A DNA stretch of 52,110 bases from Desulfocurvus sp. (GTDB lineage: Bacteria > Desulfobacterota > Desulfovibrionia > Desulfovibrionales > Desulfovibrionaceae). The notes under the pieces were generated by a model that had not been told where the DNA came from, made no database searches, and saw only the letters and a list, made by a program, of their open reading frames with translations. A program made the position numbers and the translations under genes. The stretch is taken from positions 5,924-58,033 of the forward strand of contig JAIMKR010000018.1 of assembly GCA_020692325.1 (NCBI GenBank), in the 5' to 3' direction. Below are positions 16,248 through 24,688 of this stretch, one piece after another. Each line of letters starts with the position of its first letter. Position 1 is the first letter of the stretch.

Positions 16248-16534
16248 ACCGCGAAGAGCTTCTGAAAAAGCTGCTCGACATGCTGCAAGAAGACAAGAAG
16301 CAGAGCCTGCGCTCGAAAATCGAGACCGCCATGGCCGAGGAGGCCGCCAAGGCCGCGACCCCGGCCGAGGGCGAGGAGCGCGCCATGCGTTTTCTGAAGG
16401 ACCTGGACATCTTCGTCGCCTGGCGCGGCGCGGATTTCATGTATTCGCGCGGCATAGCCGAGACACTGCGCGTGGGCGAGGACATCTGGGAGCTGGCCTA
16501 CCAGTTCAAACAGGCCATGCTCTGCGAGGCCTAG
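16244..16534 (+). CDS. Hypothetical protein coupled to the sigma-54 regulator
   Basis: A 96-residue acidic, helical, soluble protein (MNREELLKKLLDMLQEDKK, then a segment LKDLDIFVAWRGADFMYSRG and WELAYQFKQAMLCEA). Its ATG overlaps the regulator stop codon (ATGA at 16244-16247), so translation is coupled and the two products are probably made together. I do not recognise the family. A role as a modulator of the regulator is a guess based on coupling alone. Confidence 0.7.
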   Translation: MNREELLKKLLDMLQEDKKQSLRSKIETAMAEEAAKAATPAEGEERAMRFLKDLDIFVAWRGADFMYSRGIAETLRVGEDIWELAYQFKQAMLCEA

Positions 16535-16566
16535 CGCCGCGCGGTCGCAAGCATCCCGGGGAAAGC

Positions 16567-16594
16567 GGGGAGGGCCCGGCGCCCTCCCCTTCCC
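16567..16594 (+). terminator. Probable terminator after the regulator unit
   Basis: GGGGAGGGC / GCCCTCCCC with loop CCGGC (16567-16589), then TTCCCT. The T-run is poor, so it is a moderate match. Confidence 0.55.
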
Positions 16595-17006
16595 TCACGT
16601 CCGCCATGAAGAGCGGCGGACACACGGGCCATTTTCGCGCGGACATGCATAAGCGTCCGGCGGGAAATGGGGAGGGAGTGCGGGTCCCCCCCCTGCTCGC
16701 CCATGCGCGTGGAGGCTGCGCGCGGGCGGGACCGCGACGCGCCCGGTTACGATCCGGCATTGGATCGGCCGCCGGATCATCAATCGGCCCAACCGTCGGG
16801 ACGACGGACGATGGTGGCGGCGAAAGCGGGAGCGTCCCCTCTCCAGCCCTTCCGGGCGCTCCCCGTCCGCCGAGGGGCGCTTCGCGGAATGTTGCGACGA
16901 CACGGCGCGCTCCACTCCGCCGGGGGAGGGCGTCCCTCCGAACGCCCTCCCGAGGCAAGAGTTGGCGGAGGCTCGTGTCGTGTGAAGGCTCATTTTCTTT
17001 CCCACG
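16595..17006. other. Intergenic region without a recognisable gene
   Basis: GC-rich sequence between two converging units. A 10-bp-stem hairpin, GGGAGGGCGT / ACGCCCTCCC, at 16924-16951 lies downstream of the split-Soret cytochrome gene on the minus strand and may end that transcript, though no T-run follows. I see no other structure or coding sequence. Confidence 0.45.
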
Positions 17007-17837
17007 TCACGGGTGGTCGTGGAACTTGTCCGTCACGGCCCGTCCGCCGCTGTGGCAGGGCGTGCAGTCCATCCGGCCCTTGAGAACGGGCGAGACCTTG
17101 CCCGCGCCGTGACAGGAGGCGCAGGTCGCCTCCGCCTGGGACTTGAGAGCCGGGGCGAAGGTCCCGTCGATCTTGGCGTTGATGATCTCGATGGCCTTGG
17201 CTGTCACGTCGGCGGTGACGCGCGCGCAACGCTCGCTGCGGCGCACGTCGTCGGCGGGTATGGCTGCGGCCTGGCACCAGCCGCTCACGGAAATGTGGCA
17301 GAGCACCGCGCCGGGGACATGCGTGGGCAGCGGACCAGCCGCGCCCTGCGCCGCCGCGCCGGGATCGTATATGGGGAAGGCGGTGCGCTCATACCAGCGG
17401 AACAGCTCGGTCACCATGGGATCGCGCTCCTTGCGGCCCCAGAACAATGCCATGGCGCTGGCCGCGCCGAGCAGCGCGCCGCAGATGGTGCCCCACTCGG
17501 AAATACCGCTCTTGCCCACCTCCATCATGTGGAAGGGAAAATTGGAATACGGCGCGCCGTATTGTTCGCCCATGGTTCCGATGATGGCGTGAAACGATCC
17601 GTAGCAACAACCGTAGCCTTTATGCCAGTACCCGGCGTAGGCCACGGGTTGGCACTTGCCCGCGTCCAACCGATGAGGAGTCCACACCAAGGTTCCGGGC
17701 TCGTCCTTGAGGCCCGGCGCGCCGGGCTTCGCCGCCATGCCGTCGCCGGCCGAGGCCACGCCCACGCCGGCCAGCACGCCGCCAAGCGCCGCGCCGCCAA
17801 GCCATCCCAGCGCCTCTCTCCTGCTCATGTTCGCCAT
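17007..17837 (-). CDS. Split-Soret cytochrome c precursor
   Basis: A 276-residue exported dihaem protein. It has a twin-arginine signal (SRREALGWLGGAALGG) within the first 30 residues. The middle carries a C_GCAxxG_C_C-type cysteine cluster (GYGCCYGSFHAIIG, then TICGALLGA), and the C-terminus has two haem-binding motifs, CASCH (239-243) and CTPCH (258-262). This domain order is that of the split-Soret cytochrome of Desulfovibrio, a periplasmic protein with two haems per monomer and, in known members, an additional iron-sulfur cluster. The physiological partner is unresolved; expression on nitrate has been reported for the D. desulfuricans protein. A second possible ATG lies three codons in, at 17828. 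It is monocistronic with an AT-rich upstream region. Confidence 0.85.
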   Translation of the reverse strand: MANMSRREALGWLGGAALGGVLAGVGVASAGDGMAAKPGAPGLKDEPGTLVWTPHRLDAGKCQPVAYAGYWHKGYGCCYGSFHAIIGTMGEQYGAPYSNFPFHMMEVGKSGISEWGTICGALLGAASAMALFWGRKERDPMVTELFRWYERTAFPIYDPGAAAQGAAGPLPTHVPGAVLCHISVSGWCQAAAIPADDVRRSERCARVTADVTAKAIEIINAKIDGTFAPALKSQAEATCASCHGAGKVSPVLKGRMDCTPCHSGGRAVTDKFHDHP

Positions 17838-18601
17838 GCCTTGCTCCCTTGCAATTTTTTTTGTGTGGATGCGCCTGTGCGCGGCATTTCTTGAGCAAAG
17901 CGCGTGCCGAAAATGACAATCGTAAAATATAAATCATTAAAGCATGTTGTGATATCATTCATGATTGAATTCCGCCAACCGGTGGTGGCGGGCGAATACC
18001 CAGGGTGGCACGAGGACGCGGCCGACGCAGCGAGTCGCCCGGCTGGGAGCGTCGCCATGCAGGCGCGCACGGGATGACAGCCGCGAGTTCCGGGAAACGC
18101 GGCCGAACAAGGGCGCGCCGAGAAGGCGGCGGATGCATCATAGGGGAACGGGGGTCGGTGCGATCGACGTGACAGGCGCGTCCGCCGGGAATCCCGGCCA
18201 AGCCCGACGGGATGGCGGCCCATGCCGACAAACCGGAAGGCGAATCGGGAAGGGGCGGCACCGGCGACTCAGGGAACGCGGAAGACGAGACGGCACATCG
18301 TCATACGGAAGGAGAATCGGCCGGAACAGGGGAGGACGCTACGCGACAAATGAGCGGAAGACCCGGCCGGGAGCCGGTGGCATCACATCGACCAGGCGAC
18401 GCACCACCGCGCCGCAGGACCATGACCCCGACGTGGCGTGGCCGACGCGCCACCCAACCGGATCGCACGGACCGACGCGCGAGGCGGCGGCGCAGCGTCA
18501 CGCCGGAAGGCAATCGGCCGTGAGACGGGCCCGGCGAGCAGGACGAGGGCGGGGAACAGCGCGCGGGGAGCTCAACGCGACGACGCGAGGCTCCGGCCGG
18601 C
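17838..18601. other. 764-bp intergenic region with an AT-rich promoter zone and degenerate motif repeats
   Basis: 17838-17985 is AT-rich and presumably carries the cytochrome promoter; no clean FNR or HcpR palindrome could be defined. 17986-18601 is purine-rich on the plus strand, and its open frames encode only Arg/Gly-rich sequence with no ribosome binding site. Three degenerate copies of CGGAAGG(C/A)GAATCGG-like sequence occur at 18234, 18306 and 18504. No gene or RNA family was recognised. Confidence 0.5.
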
Positions 18602-19117
18602 CTACTCCTCGGCGTCGGTCCTGCCACGCTCCTGGCACAGCCGGTCCAGACGCGCGGCCATGTCCAGCAACAGCCGGTCCTGATGCGTCAGCTGCTCCAT
18701 GAGGACCTTGATCTCCTCCTCGGCGCGCGCGTTGATACGGTAGTCCAGCTCGGCCATGAGGCGGTCCTTCTCGGCCTGCCTGTTCTGACTCATCATAACG
18801 ATGGGCCCGGTGTACGCGGCCTGGAAACTCAGCACCAGGTTGAGCAGGATGAACGGATACGGATCCCAGGCCTTGAAGTAGGCCGGATTGTGCGCGACTT
18901 GGTAGACAAGGAAGCCGTTCACGCCCATCCAGACCAGGATGAGGCCCGTCTGCGCGATAATGAACGGCCAACCACCCATGATGCGCGCCACGGCGTCGGC
19001 CACGCGCTGGCCGGTGGTGAGCCCCTCCTCGAACTTCTTGTTGACGTTGGTCACCACATGGGTGTCGTGGTTGAACGACGCCGCCGGTCCAAGTCGTCTC
19101 CACTGCGGCAGAGCCAT
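18602..19117 (-). CDS. DUF1003 domain-containing membrane protein
   Basis: A 171-residue protein. The ATG at 19117 follows GGAAGGAGG. The DUF1003 signature is clear: GQRVADAVARIMGGWPFII, NGFLVYQVAHNPAYFKAWDPYPFILLNLVLS (two transmembrane helices around residues 52-72 and 88-108), then PIVMMSQNRQAEKDR and a cytoplasmic coiled-coil tail. Function unknown. It is 61 bp downstream of rimO on the same strand and may be cotranscribed; a 7-bp-stem hairpin (19131-19147) lies between them. Confidence 0.9.
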   Translation of the reverse strand: MALPQWRRLGPAASFNHDTHVVTNVNKKFEEGLTTGQRVADAVARIMGGWPFIIAQTGLILVWMGVNGFLVYQVAHNPAYFKAWDPYPFILLNLVLSFQAAYTGPIVMMSQNRQAEKDRLMAELDYRINARAEEEIKVLMEQLTHQDRLLLDMAARLDRLCQERGRTDAEE

Positions 19118-19178
19118 GTCCGCCTCCTTCCGCGGCCATTGGCCGCGTGTACCTGCGCCCGGTTCTTGAAAACGATTT

Positions 19179-20504
19179 TCAGGCCAGGGCCACCAGATCG
19201 TAGCTCTGCGCCTGTTCGATGTCCGCCATGACGAACCGGCCCGGCTTGACCTTGGGACCGCTCACGTAGGTCACGCCGTCCACCTCCGGGGCCTGCCACC
19301 ACGTGCGGCCCACATGCAGGCCCGGCCACTCCGGGCTCTCGGCTTCCACCAGCACCTCCTGCCGCGTGCCCACGAGGGATTCCAGCCGCTCGCGACTGAT
19401 CGCCTCCTGCAGCTTCATGACGGCGTTGCGCCGACGGGTCTTGACGTCCTGCCGCACCTGCCCGGGCATTTCCGCCGCGCGGGTGCCCTCCTCGCGATGA
19501 TACGGGAATACGCCGAGGTTGGCGAAACGCGCGCGCTCCACGAATTTTCTAAGCGTTTTGAAATGCTCCGGCGTCTCGCCGGGGAAGCCCACGATAAGGC
19601 TGGTGCGCAGGGCAGCGTCCGGGAAGTGCGCACGCACGCGGTCGATGACGCGCTCCGGGTCCTGGGCGAAGGGCCGGCCCATGGCCGAGAGGATGTCCGG
19701 GTGCGCGTGCTGCAACGGAATGTCGAAATAGGGCAACAGCGGCCGGCCCAGCCCGGCGAGGTGTCGCAGCAGATCATCCGTGAGACCCGCCGGATACAGA
19801 TACATGAGCCGCAGCCATTTGAGGCCCTCGATGGGCATGAGCCGGTCGAGCAAGCGCTTCAGGCCGTCGGCCATGCCCAGATCGCCACCGTAACAGGTCA
19901 CGTCCTGCCCCACCAGCACCAACTCGGAAACCTCGCCCTCGCCCACCAGCAGCCGGGCCTCGCGCTCCAGCTCGTCCAGCCCGCGGCTGACGTGCGCACC
20001 CCGGATGGACGGAATGGTGCAGAAGGCGCACTTGTGCGAGCACCCCTCGCTGATTTTGAGATAGGCGTAGGCCGGGCCGGTGCTCAGCCGGCGCGCGTCC
20101 ATGCCCTCGACGTCCCGGCGCTCCAGCGCCTTGGCGATGCGCTCCGGCCACTGGGAAAGCTCGCGCGTGGAGAGCCACACGTCCACCTCGGGCAGGTCGC
20201 GGGCCAGGTTCTCCTCGCCGTAGCGGCTGACCATGCAGCCGGTCACGGCGATGACCGGCCGTTTTTCCGCCTCCCCGGCCTCGCGGATGACATCGACGAT
20301 GGTGTCGACGCTCTCCTCCACGGCCGGACGGATGAAGCCACAGGTGTTCACGAGCACGAGGTCGGCGTCGCCCACGCCCTCGGCCGGGACGAGCGCCCCG
20401 CCCAGCGCGCCGAGCATCCGCTCGGTGTCCACGCGGTTTTTCGGGCAGCCGAGACTGATGGTGTGGACCCGGACGGGCTGCGTGGACGAGGTGGAGGACT
20501 GCAT
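19179..20504 (-). CDS. rimO: Ribosomal protein S12 methylthiotransferase RimO
   Basis: A 441-residue radical SAM enzyme that adds a methylthio group to the conserved aspartate of ribosomal protein S12. N-terminal UPF0004 domain with Cys20 (ISLGCPKNRVDTERMLG), Cys55 and Cys90, which hold the auxiliary cluster. The radical SAM motif CxxxCxxC is at C155, C159 and C162 (EGCSHKCAFCTIPSIRG). A C-terminal TRAM-like region ends the protein. The start at 20504 follows AAGGAG; the frame stays open upstream, but that part is antisense to the sensor kinase and is not coding. Divergent from the kinase gene. Confidence 0.95.
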   Translation of the reverse strand: MQSSTSSTQPVRVHTISLGCPKNRVDTERMLGALGGALVPAEGVGDADLVLVNTCGFIRPAVEESVDTIVDVIREAGEAEKRPVIAVTGCMVSRYGEENLARDLPEVDVWLSTRELSQWPERIAKALERRDVEGMDARRLSTGPAYAYLKISEGCSHKCAFCTIPSIRGAHVSRGLDELEREARLLVGEGEVSELVLVGQDVTCYGGDLGMADGLKRLLDRLMPIEGLKWLRLMYLYPAGLTDDLLRHLAGLGRPLLPYFDIPLQHAHPDILSAMGRPFAQDPERVIDRVRAHFPDAALRTSLIVGFPGETPEHFKTLRKFVERARFANLGVFPYHREEGTRAAEMPGQVRQDVKTRRRNAVMKLQEAISRERLESLVGTRQEVLVEAESPEWPGLHVGRTWWQAPEVDGVTYVSGPKVKPGRFVMADIEQAQSYDLVALA

Positions 20505-20550
20505 GGACGCTCCTTCATTTTTGTGGGGTGAAAATCCCGGCGGCGGATTG

Positions 20551-20578
20551 TTGCGCTTTGCCCGCAGTCGTGTAGGAT
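20551..20578 (+). promoter_or_regulatory. Possible sigma-70 promoter for the sensor kinase-rdgB-glmS unit
   Basis: TTGCGC (20551-20556), a 16-bp spacer, then TAGGAT (20573-20578). The match is fair at both hexamers. The location suits the gene starting at 20637. Confidence 0.45.
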
Positions 20579-20636
20579 GATCCGCCAGAACATCCTTTAC
20601 GGCGCGTCCCCCCGGCGCGGAAGGAGACCCCGCCAC

Positions 20637-22112
20637 ATGGTGGAAGCCTTGCGGGCAGCGAAGCAATACCGCATTGGGCTTGTGGGCGACAAGACGTCCC
20701 TGCCCCCTTTCTGGGAGCTTTTCTCCTCCCTGGGAAATAAACGCGTCCTCGAACAGCTTGGCGTGCGCGCCCTGGCCCTGCCGGGAAACGCCGGGACCAT
20801 CGCCGACGCGCCCGAGGGCGTGGCCCTGCCCCTGCACACCGACTGGCGAGCAATGCTCACCGCCCACCCGGACATCAATCTCGTCATCGAGACCACCGGC
20901 CGCGAGGACGTGCTGGCCGACCTGCGCGGCCACCTGCCCCTGGACGTCGCGCTGACGGAGCGCGCGGCCGCGAGCTTCTTCGTGCGGCTGCTCTCCTCGG
21001 ACCAGATGTGGGTGGCCTGCAAGCTGGACCTGATGCAAAGCCGCAGTCTGGTGAGGAACATCATCGACCAGCTGCGCGAGCAGATCGCGCTGGTGGACGC
21101 GGCCGGTCTGGTGCTGGACTGCAACAAGGCCGTGCTCGAGGCCACGGGACGGACCAAGGACGCCATAACCGGCCGGCCCCTGCGCGCTTTCTTCCGCCTG
21201 CCGGAAAACGCCGAGGACGAGCTGCCCCAATACCCGCTGGAGCGCGCCCTGCTCACCGGCGAGGGGTCCGAGGCCACCATGCCCCACGTGGACGCCGAGG
21301 GCCGCCTGCACTACACCCGCGAATACGTCTACCCCATTCAGGACGACGAGGGCTCGCCGGCGAACTTTTTGTGCATCCGCCGCGACATAACCAGCCGCAC
21401 GCAGATGGAGCAGCGCTTGCAGCAGTCCGAGCGGCTGGCCTCCATCGGCGAGATGAGCACCTACATCGCCCACGAGATCCGCAACCCGCTGTTCGCCATC
21501 GGCGGCTTCGCCAACCAGCTGCTGCGCAGCGTGGACGATCCCGTCGCCCGCGAGAAGATCGAAATCATCATCGAGGAGGCCAAGAGGCTCGACGGCATCC
21601 TCAAAAGCATCCTCACCTTCGCCCGGCCCGTGGAGCCGGGCCAGGGCGTCGACGACATCAACGCCATCGTGCGCGACACCATGGAGCTCATGGGGCTGGC
21701 CTGCGAGAGCCAGGGCATCGCCGCCGCGCTGGAGCTGGCCCCGGACCTGCCCAAGGTCAAGGCCGGGCCGGAGCTCGTCAAGCAGTGCCTCATCAATCTG
21801 GTGAAAAACGCCGTGGAGGCCATGCCCCAGGGGGGCAGACTCGTCGTGCGCACGGCCATGGGCCGCACCCACGTCCGGCTGGAGGTGGAGGACACCGGCG
21901 GCGGCATTCCCCCGGAGATACGCGACAAAGTCTTCAGCCCCTTCTTCAGCACCAAAGGGCGCGGCTCCGGCCTGGGACTGGCCATGACCAAGAAATCGCT
22001 GGACGACATCGGCGGCACGGTGGAGCTCGCCAGCATCCCCGGCGAGGGCACGCGCGTCACCCTGCACCTGCCCCCCCAGCTGGCTGTTGCGAAATCCGCC
22101 CCGGACAGGTAG
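20637..22112 (+). CDS. Sensor histidine kinase with N-terminal Rossmann-like and PAS domains
   Basis: A 491-residue soluble kinase with no membrane segment. Residues about 1-125 resemble a nucleotide-binding Rossmann fold (YRIGLVGDKTSLPPFWELF, then HPDINLVIETTGREDVLADL and VALTERAAASFF). A PAS domain lies at about 140-255. The HisKA box is GEMSTYIAHEIRNPLFAIGG, with the phospho-acceptor near H279. The ATP-binding domain has N-box NLVKNAVEAMPQGG, DTGGGIPPE and GRGSGLGLAM. It presumably phosphorylates an unlinked response regulator. The ATG at 20637 follows AAGGAG. It is followed at 10 bp by rdgB. Confidence 0.88.
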   Translation: MVEALRAAKQYRIGLVGDKTSLPPFWELFSSLGNKRVLEQLGVRALALPGNAGTIADAPEGVALPLHTDWRAMLTAHPDINLVIETTGREDVLADLRGHLPLDVALTERAAASFFVRLLSSDQMWVACKLDLMQSRSLVRNIIDQLREQIALVDAAGLVLDCNKAVLEATGRTKDAITGRPLRAFFRLPENAEDELPQYPLERALLTGEGSEATMPHVDAEGRLHYTREYVYPIQDDEGSPANFLCIRRDITSRTQMEQRLQQSERLASIGEMSTYIAHEIRNPLFAIGGFANQLLRSVDDPVAREKIEIIIEEAKRLDGILKSILTFARPVEPGQGVDDINAIVRDTMELMGLACESQGIAAALELAPDLPKVKAGPELVKQCLINLVKNAVEAMPQGGRLVVRTAMGRTHVRLEVEDTGGGIPPEIRDKVFSPFFSTKGRGSGLGLAMTKKSLDDIGGTVELASIPGEGTRVTLHLPPQLAVAKSAPDR

Positions 22113-22122
22113 AAACCGGATC

Positions 22123-22761
22123 ATGAACCGCGCCGAGAAATCTCCCCAAGACTCCATCGTGCTGGCTACCCGCAATCCGGGCAAAATAAGAGAACTCAAC
22201 GACATGCTCGCCGGCTTCGGCCTGCGGGTGCTGGGGCTGGCCGACTTTCCCGACATCGGCGAGATCGAGGAGACCGGGACCACCTTCCAGGAGAACGCCG
22301 CCATCAAGGCCCGGGCGGTGGCCACGGCCACCGGACTCGTGGCCCTGGCCGACGACTCCGGTCTGGTGGTCGACGCCCTTGGCGGCGCGCCCGGCGTTTA
22401 CTCCGCCCGCTACTCCGACCCCGGCGCCACGGACGCGCGCAACAACGAGAAGCTGCTGGCCGCGCTCTCCGACGTGCCGGAGGAGAAACGCGCCTGCCGC
22501 TTCGTCAGCGTCATCGTGGCCATGACGCCCGGCGGCGACAGCATCCTGGCCGAGGGCCGCTGGGAGGGCCGCGTGCTGGCGGCCCCGCGCGGCGACAACG
22601 GATTCGGATACGATCCGCTTTTTTTCGACCCTGAACTGGGCAAGAGCGCGGCCGAGCTGCCGCGCGAGGTAAAGAACGGGCGCTCCCACCGGGGCCGCGC
22701 CCTGCGCCGGCTGCTCGAGGCTTGGCCCGAATTCTGGGCCCGGGCCGCGCGCCGCGCCTGA
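22123..22761 (+). CDS. rdgB: XTP/dITP pyrophosphatase (RdgB/HAM1 family)
   Basis: A 212-residue house-cleaning enzyme that hydrolyses dITP, XTP and related non-canonical nucleotides to the monophosphate. Motifs: LATRNPGKIRELNDML near the start, LADDSGLVVDALGGAPGVYS, and GFGYDPLFFDPELGKS, followed by NGRSHRGRALR. The ATG at 22123 has only a weak ribosome binding site and begins 10 bp after the kinase stop, so it probably depends on translation of the kinase gene. Co-transcribed with glmS 36 bp downstream. Confidence 0.95.
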   Translation: MNRAEKSPQDSIVLATRNPGKIRELNDMLAGFGLRVLGLADFPDIGEIEETGTTFQENAAIKARAVATATGLVALADDSGLVVDALGGAPGVYSARYSDPGATDARNNEKLLAALSDVPEEKRACRFVSVIVAMTPGGDSILAEGRWEGRVLAAPRGDNGFGYDPLFFDPELGKSAAELPREVKNGRSHRGRALRRLLEAWPEFWARAARRA

Positions 22762-22797
22762 CATCGAATCAACCGCCGTCAAACGGAGGCCTCCCCC

Positions 22798-24624
22798 ATG
22801 TGCGGAATCATCGGTTACTGCGGCCACAGGCCCACCATCCCCCTCGTCATCGAGGGCCTGCACCGTCTTGAATACCGCGGCTACGACTCGGCCGGCGTGA
22901 GCTTCGTCCAGAACGGTGAGCTCTCCGTCATCCGCGCCGAGGGCAAGCTGGGCAACCTGGAAAAGAAACTGGAGAAGCGCAACGTCTTCTCCGCCACCAC
23001 GGGCATGGGGCACACCCGCTGGGCCACCCACGGCGCACCGTTGGAGAAGAACGCCCACCCGCACCTGGACTCCACGGGTAAGCTCGCCATCATCCACAAT
23101 GGCATCATCGAAAATTACCAGGAGATCAAGGCCGAACTCGCCGCCAAGGGCATCACCTTCCGGTCCGATACGGACTCCGAGGTGCTGGTGAACCTCATCG
23201 CCGAGTGCCTGAAAAAAACCAACGGCGACGTGACCCGGGCCATCTCCAAGGCGCTTTCCCGCGTGGAGGGGGCCTACGCCATCGTGGTCATGAGCCTGGA
23301 CGAGCCGGGCTCGCTGTGGGCCACGCGCGTGGCCAGCCCGCTGGTCATGGGCGTGGGCACGGGCGAGAACTTCTTCGCCTCCGACATTCCGGCCTTCCTC
23401 CCCTACACGCGCGACGTGGTCTTCCTGGAGGACGGCGAGCTGGTCAAAATCACCGCGAGCAGCTGGCACGTCATGAACACGGCCACGCTCGCCCCCATCG
23501 AAAAGAAAGTCTCGCACATCAACTGGGATGTGCAGGCGGCGGAAAAGGGCGGCTACAAGCACTTCATGCTCAAGGAGATTTTCGAGCAGCCCAAGGTCAT
23601 CCGCGACTGCCTGCTCGGCCGCATCGACCCGGCCACCGGGCTGCCGCGTCTGCCGGAGCTGGACGGGCTGCCCGCGCCGAAACGCCTGCACATCGTGGCC
23701 TGCGGCACCAGCTACCACGCAGGTCTGTGGGGCATGTACCTGCTGGAGAAATACGCCAAGATCCCCGTGCAGGTGGAGATCGCCTCTGAATTCCGTTACC
23801 GCGACCCCATTCTGCCAGAGGACGGCGTGGTGCTGGCCATCAGTCAGAGCGGCGAGACCATGGACACCATGGCCGGAATAAAGCTGGCCAGGAGCCGCGG
23901 GCTGCCGGTCATCGGCCTGTGCAATGTGGTGGGCTCCAGCATCTCGCGCGAGGCGGACTACGTGGTCTACAGCCAGGCCGGCCCGGAAATCAGCGTGGCC
24001 TCCACCAAGGCCATGTGCAGCCAGCTGTGCGCCCTGCTCCTGCTCACGCTCTACTGGGGCCACAAGAACGGCTCCATGACCGACGAGACCTGCGCGGCCA
24101 TGCTGCGCGAACTCGCCGCCATGCCGACGTTGCTGGAAAACGCCCTGCCCGACCTGCGCGCCGAGGCCCAGCAGCTGGCCCGGCGCTACGCCGAGGCCAC
24201 CAGCTTCCTATACCTGGGACGCGGCCCCAGCTACCCGCTGGCCCTGGAGGGCGCGCTCAAGCTCAAGGAAATCAGCTATATCCATGCGGAGGGCTATGCG
24301 GCTGGAGAAATGAAGCACGGGCCCATCGCGCTCATCGATCCGCGCTTCCCCACCTTCGCCATCGCGCTGGACGATGAGTTCTTCCCCAAGGTGAAGTCGA
24401 ATCTGGTGGAGGTGCAGGCCCGCGCTGGCGAAATCATCGCCCTGACCAACGAGGGACTCGACCTCGACGTGGAGCACCCCTGGAGCCTGCCGCGGACATC
24501 AGGACCGCTCTCGGCCTTCGTCATCCTGCCGGCGCTGCAGCTCTTCGCCTACGAGATGGCCGACTACCTCGGCAAGGACGTGGACCAGCCACGCAACTTG
24601 GCCAAGAGCGTGACCGTTGAATAA
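22798..24624 (+). CDS. glmS: Glutamine--fructose-6-phosphate aminotransferase (isomerizing)
   Basis: A 608-residue enzyme making glucosamine-6-phosphate, the entry point to UDP-GlcNAc for peptidoglycan and lipopolysaccharide. It begins MCGIIGYCGHRP, with Cys2 as the N-terminal nucleophile after Met removal, then the glutaminase domain (RLEYRGYDSAG, GHTRWATHG). Two SIS sugar-isomerase domains follow (CGTSYHAGLWG, SQSGETMDT and GRGPSYPLALEGALKLKEISY). It ends DQPRNLAKSVTVE, the standard terminus. The ATG follows GGAGG. No glmS ribozyme is apparent, as expected outside Gram-positives. Confidence 0.97.
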   Translation: MCGIIGYCGHRPTIPLVIEGLHRLEYRGYDSAGVSFVQNGELSVIRAEGKLGNLEKKLEKRNVFSATTGMGHTRWATHGAPLEKNAHPHLDSTGKLAIIHNGIIENYQEIKAELAAKGITFRSDTDSEVLVNLIAECLKKTNGDVTRAISKALSRVEGAYAIVVMSLDEPGSLWATRVASPLVMGVGTGENFFASDIPAFLPYTRDVVFLEDGELVKITASSWHVMNTATLAPIEKKVSHINWDVQAAEKGGYKHFMLKEIFEQPKVIRDCLLGRIDPATGLPRLPELDGLPAPKRLHIVACGTSYHAGLWGMYLLEKYAKIPVQVEIASEFRYRDPILPEDGVVLAISQSGETMDTMAGIKLARSRGLPVIGLCNVVGSSISREADYVVYSQAGPEISVASTKAMCSQLCALLLLTLYWGHKNGSMTDETCAAMLRELAAMPTLLENALPDLRAEAQQLARRYAEATSFLYLGRGPSYPLALEGALKLKEISYIHAEGYAAGEMKHGPIALIDPRFPTFAIALDDEFFPKVKSNLVEVQARAGEIIALTNEGLDLDVEHPWSLPRTSGPLSAFVILPALQLFAYEMADYLGKDVDQPRNLAKSVTVE

Positions 24625-24688
24625 GACGGACTCCGGGCCGGGTGTGACCGCACGACCGGTCCGGGACCGCGAGGGGGAGGGCTTCGCC

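Noticed and set aside
17880-17985. Possible FNR/HcpR-type palindrome upstream of the split-Soret cytochrome gene
   Set aside because: AT-rich half-sites such as GTGATATCAT and TCATGATTGA exist but none forms a symmetric site with the expected spacing.
17965-18702. 245-residue Arg/Gly/Thr-rich frame in the gap upstream of the cytochrome gene
   Set aside because: No ribosome binding site, extreme low-complexity composition, and it runs into the 3' end of the DUF1003 gene in antisense.
20505-22331. Long upstream extension of the rimO frame
   Set aside because: It is antisense to the sensor kinase and rdgB. The rimO start at 20504 has a good ribosome binding site and gives the normal length.
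22057-24063. 668-residue open frame antisense to rdgB and glmS
   Set aside because: Both sense genes have full motifs; the antisense frame has the typical His/Val/Gly-rich shadow composition and no family.
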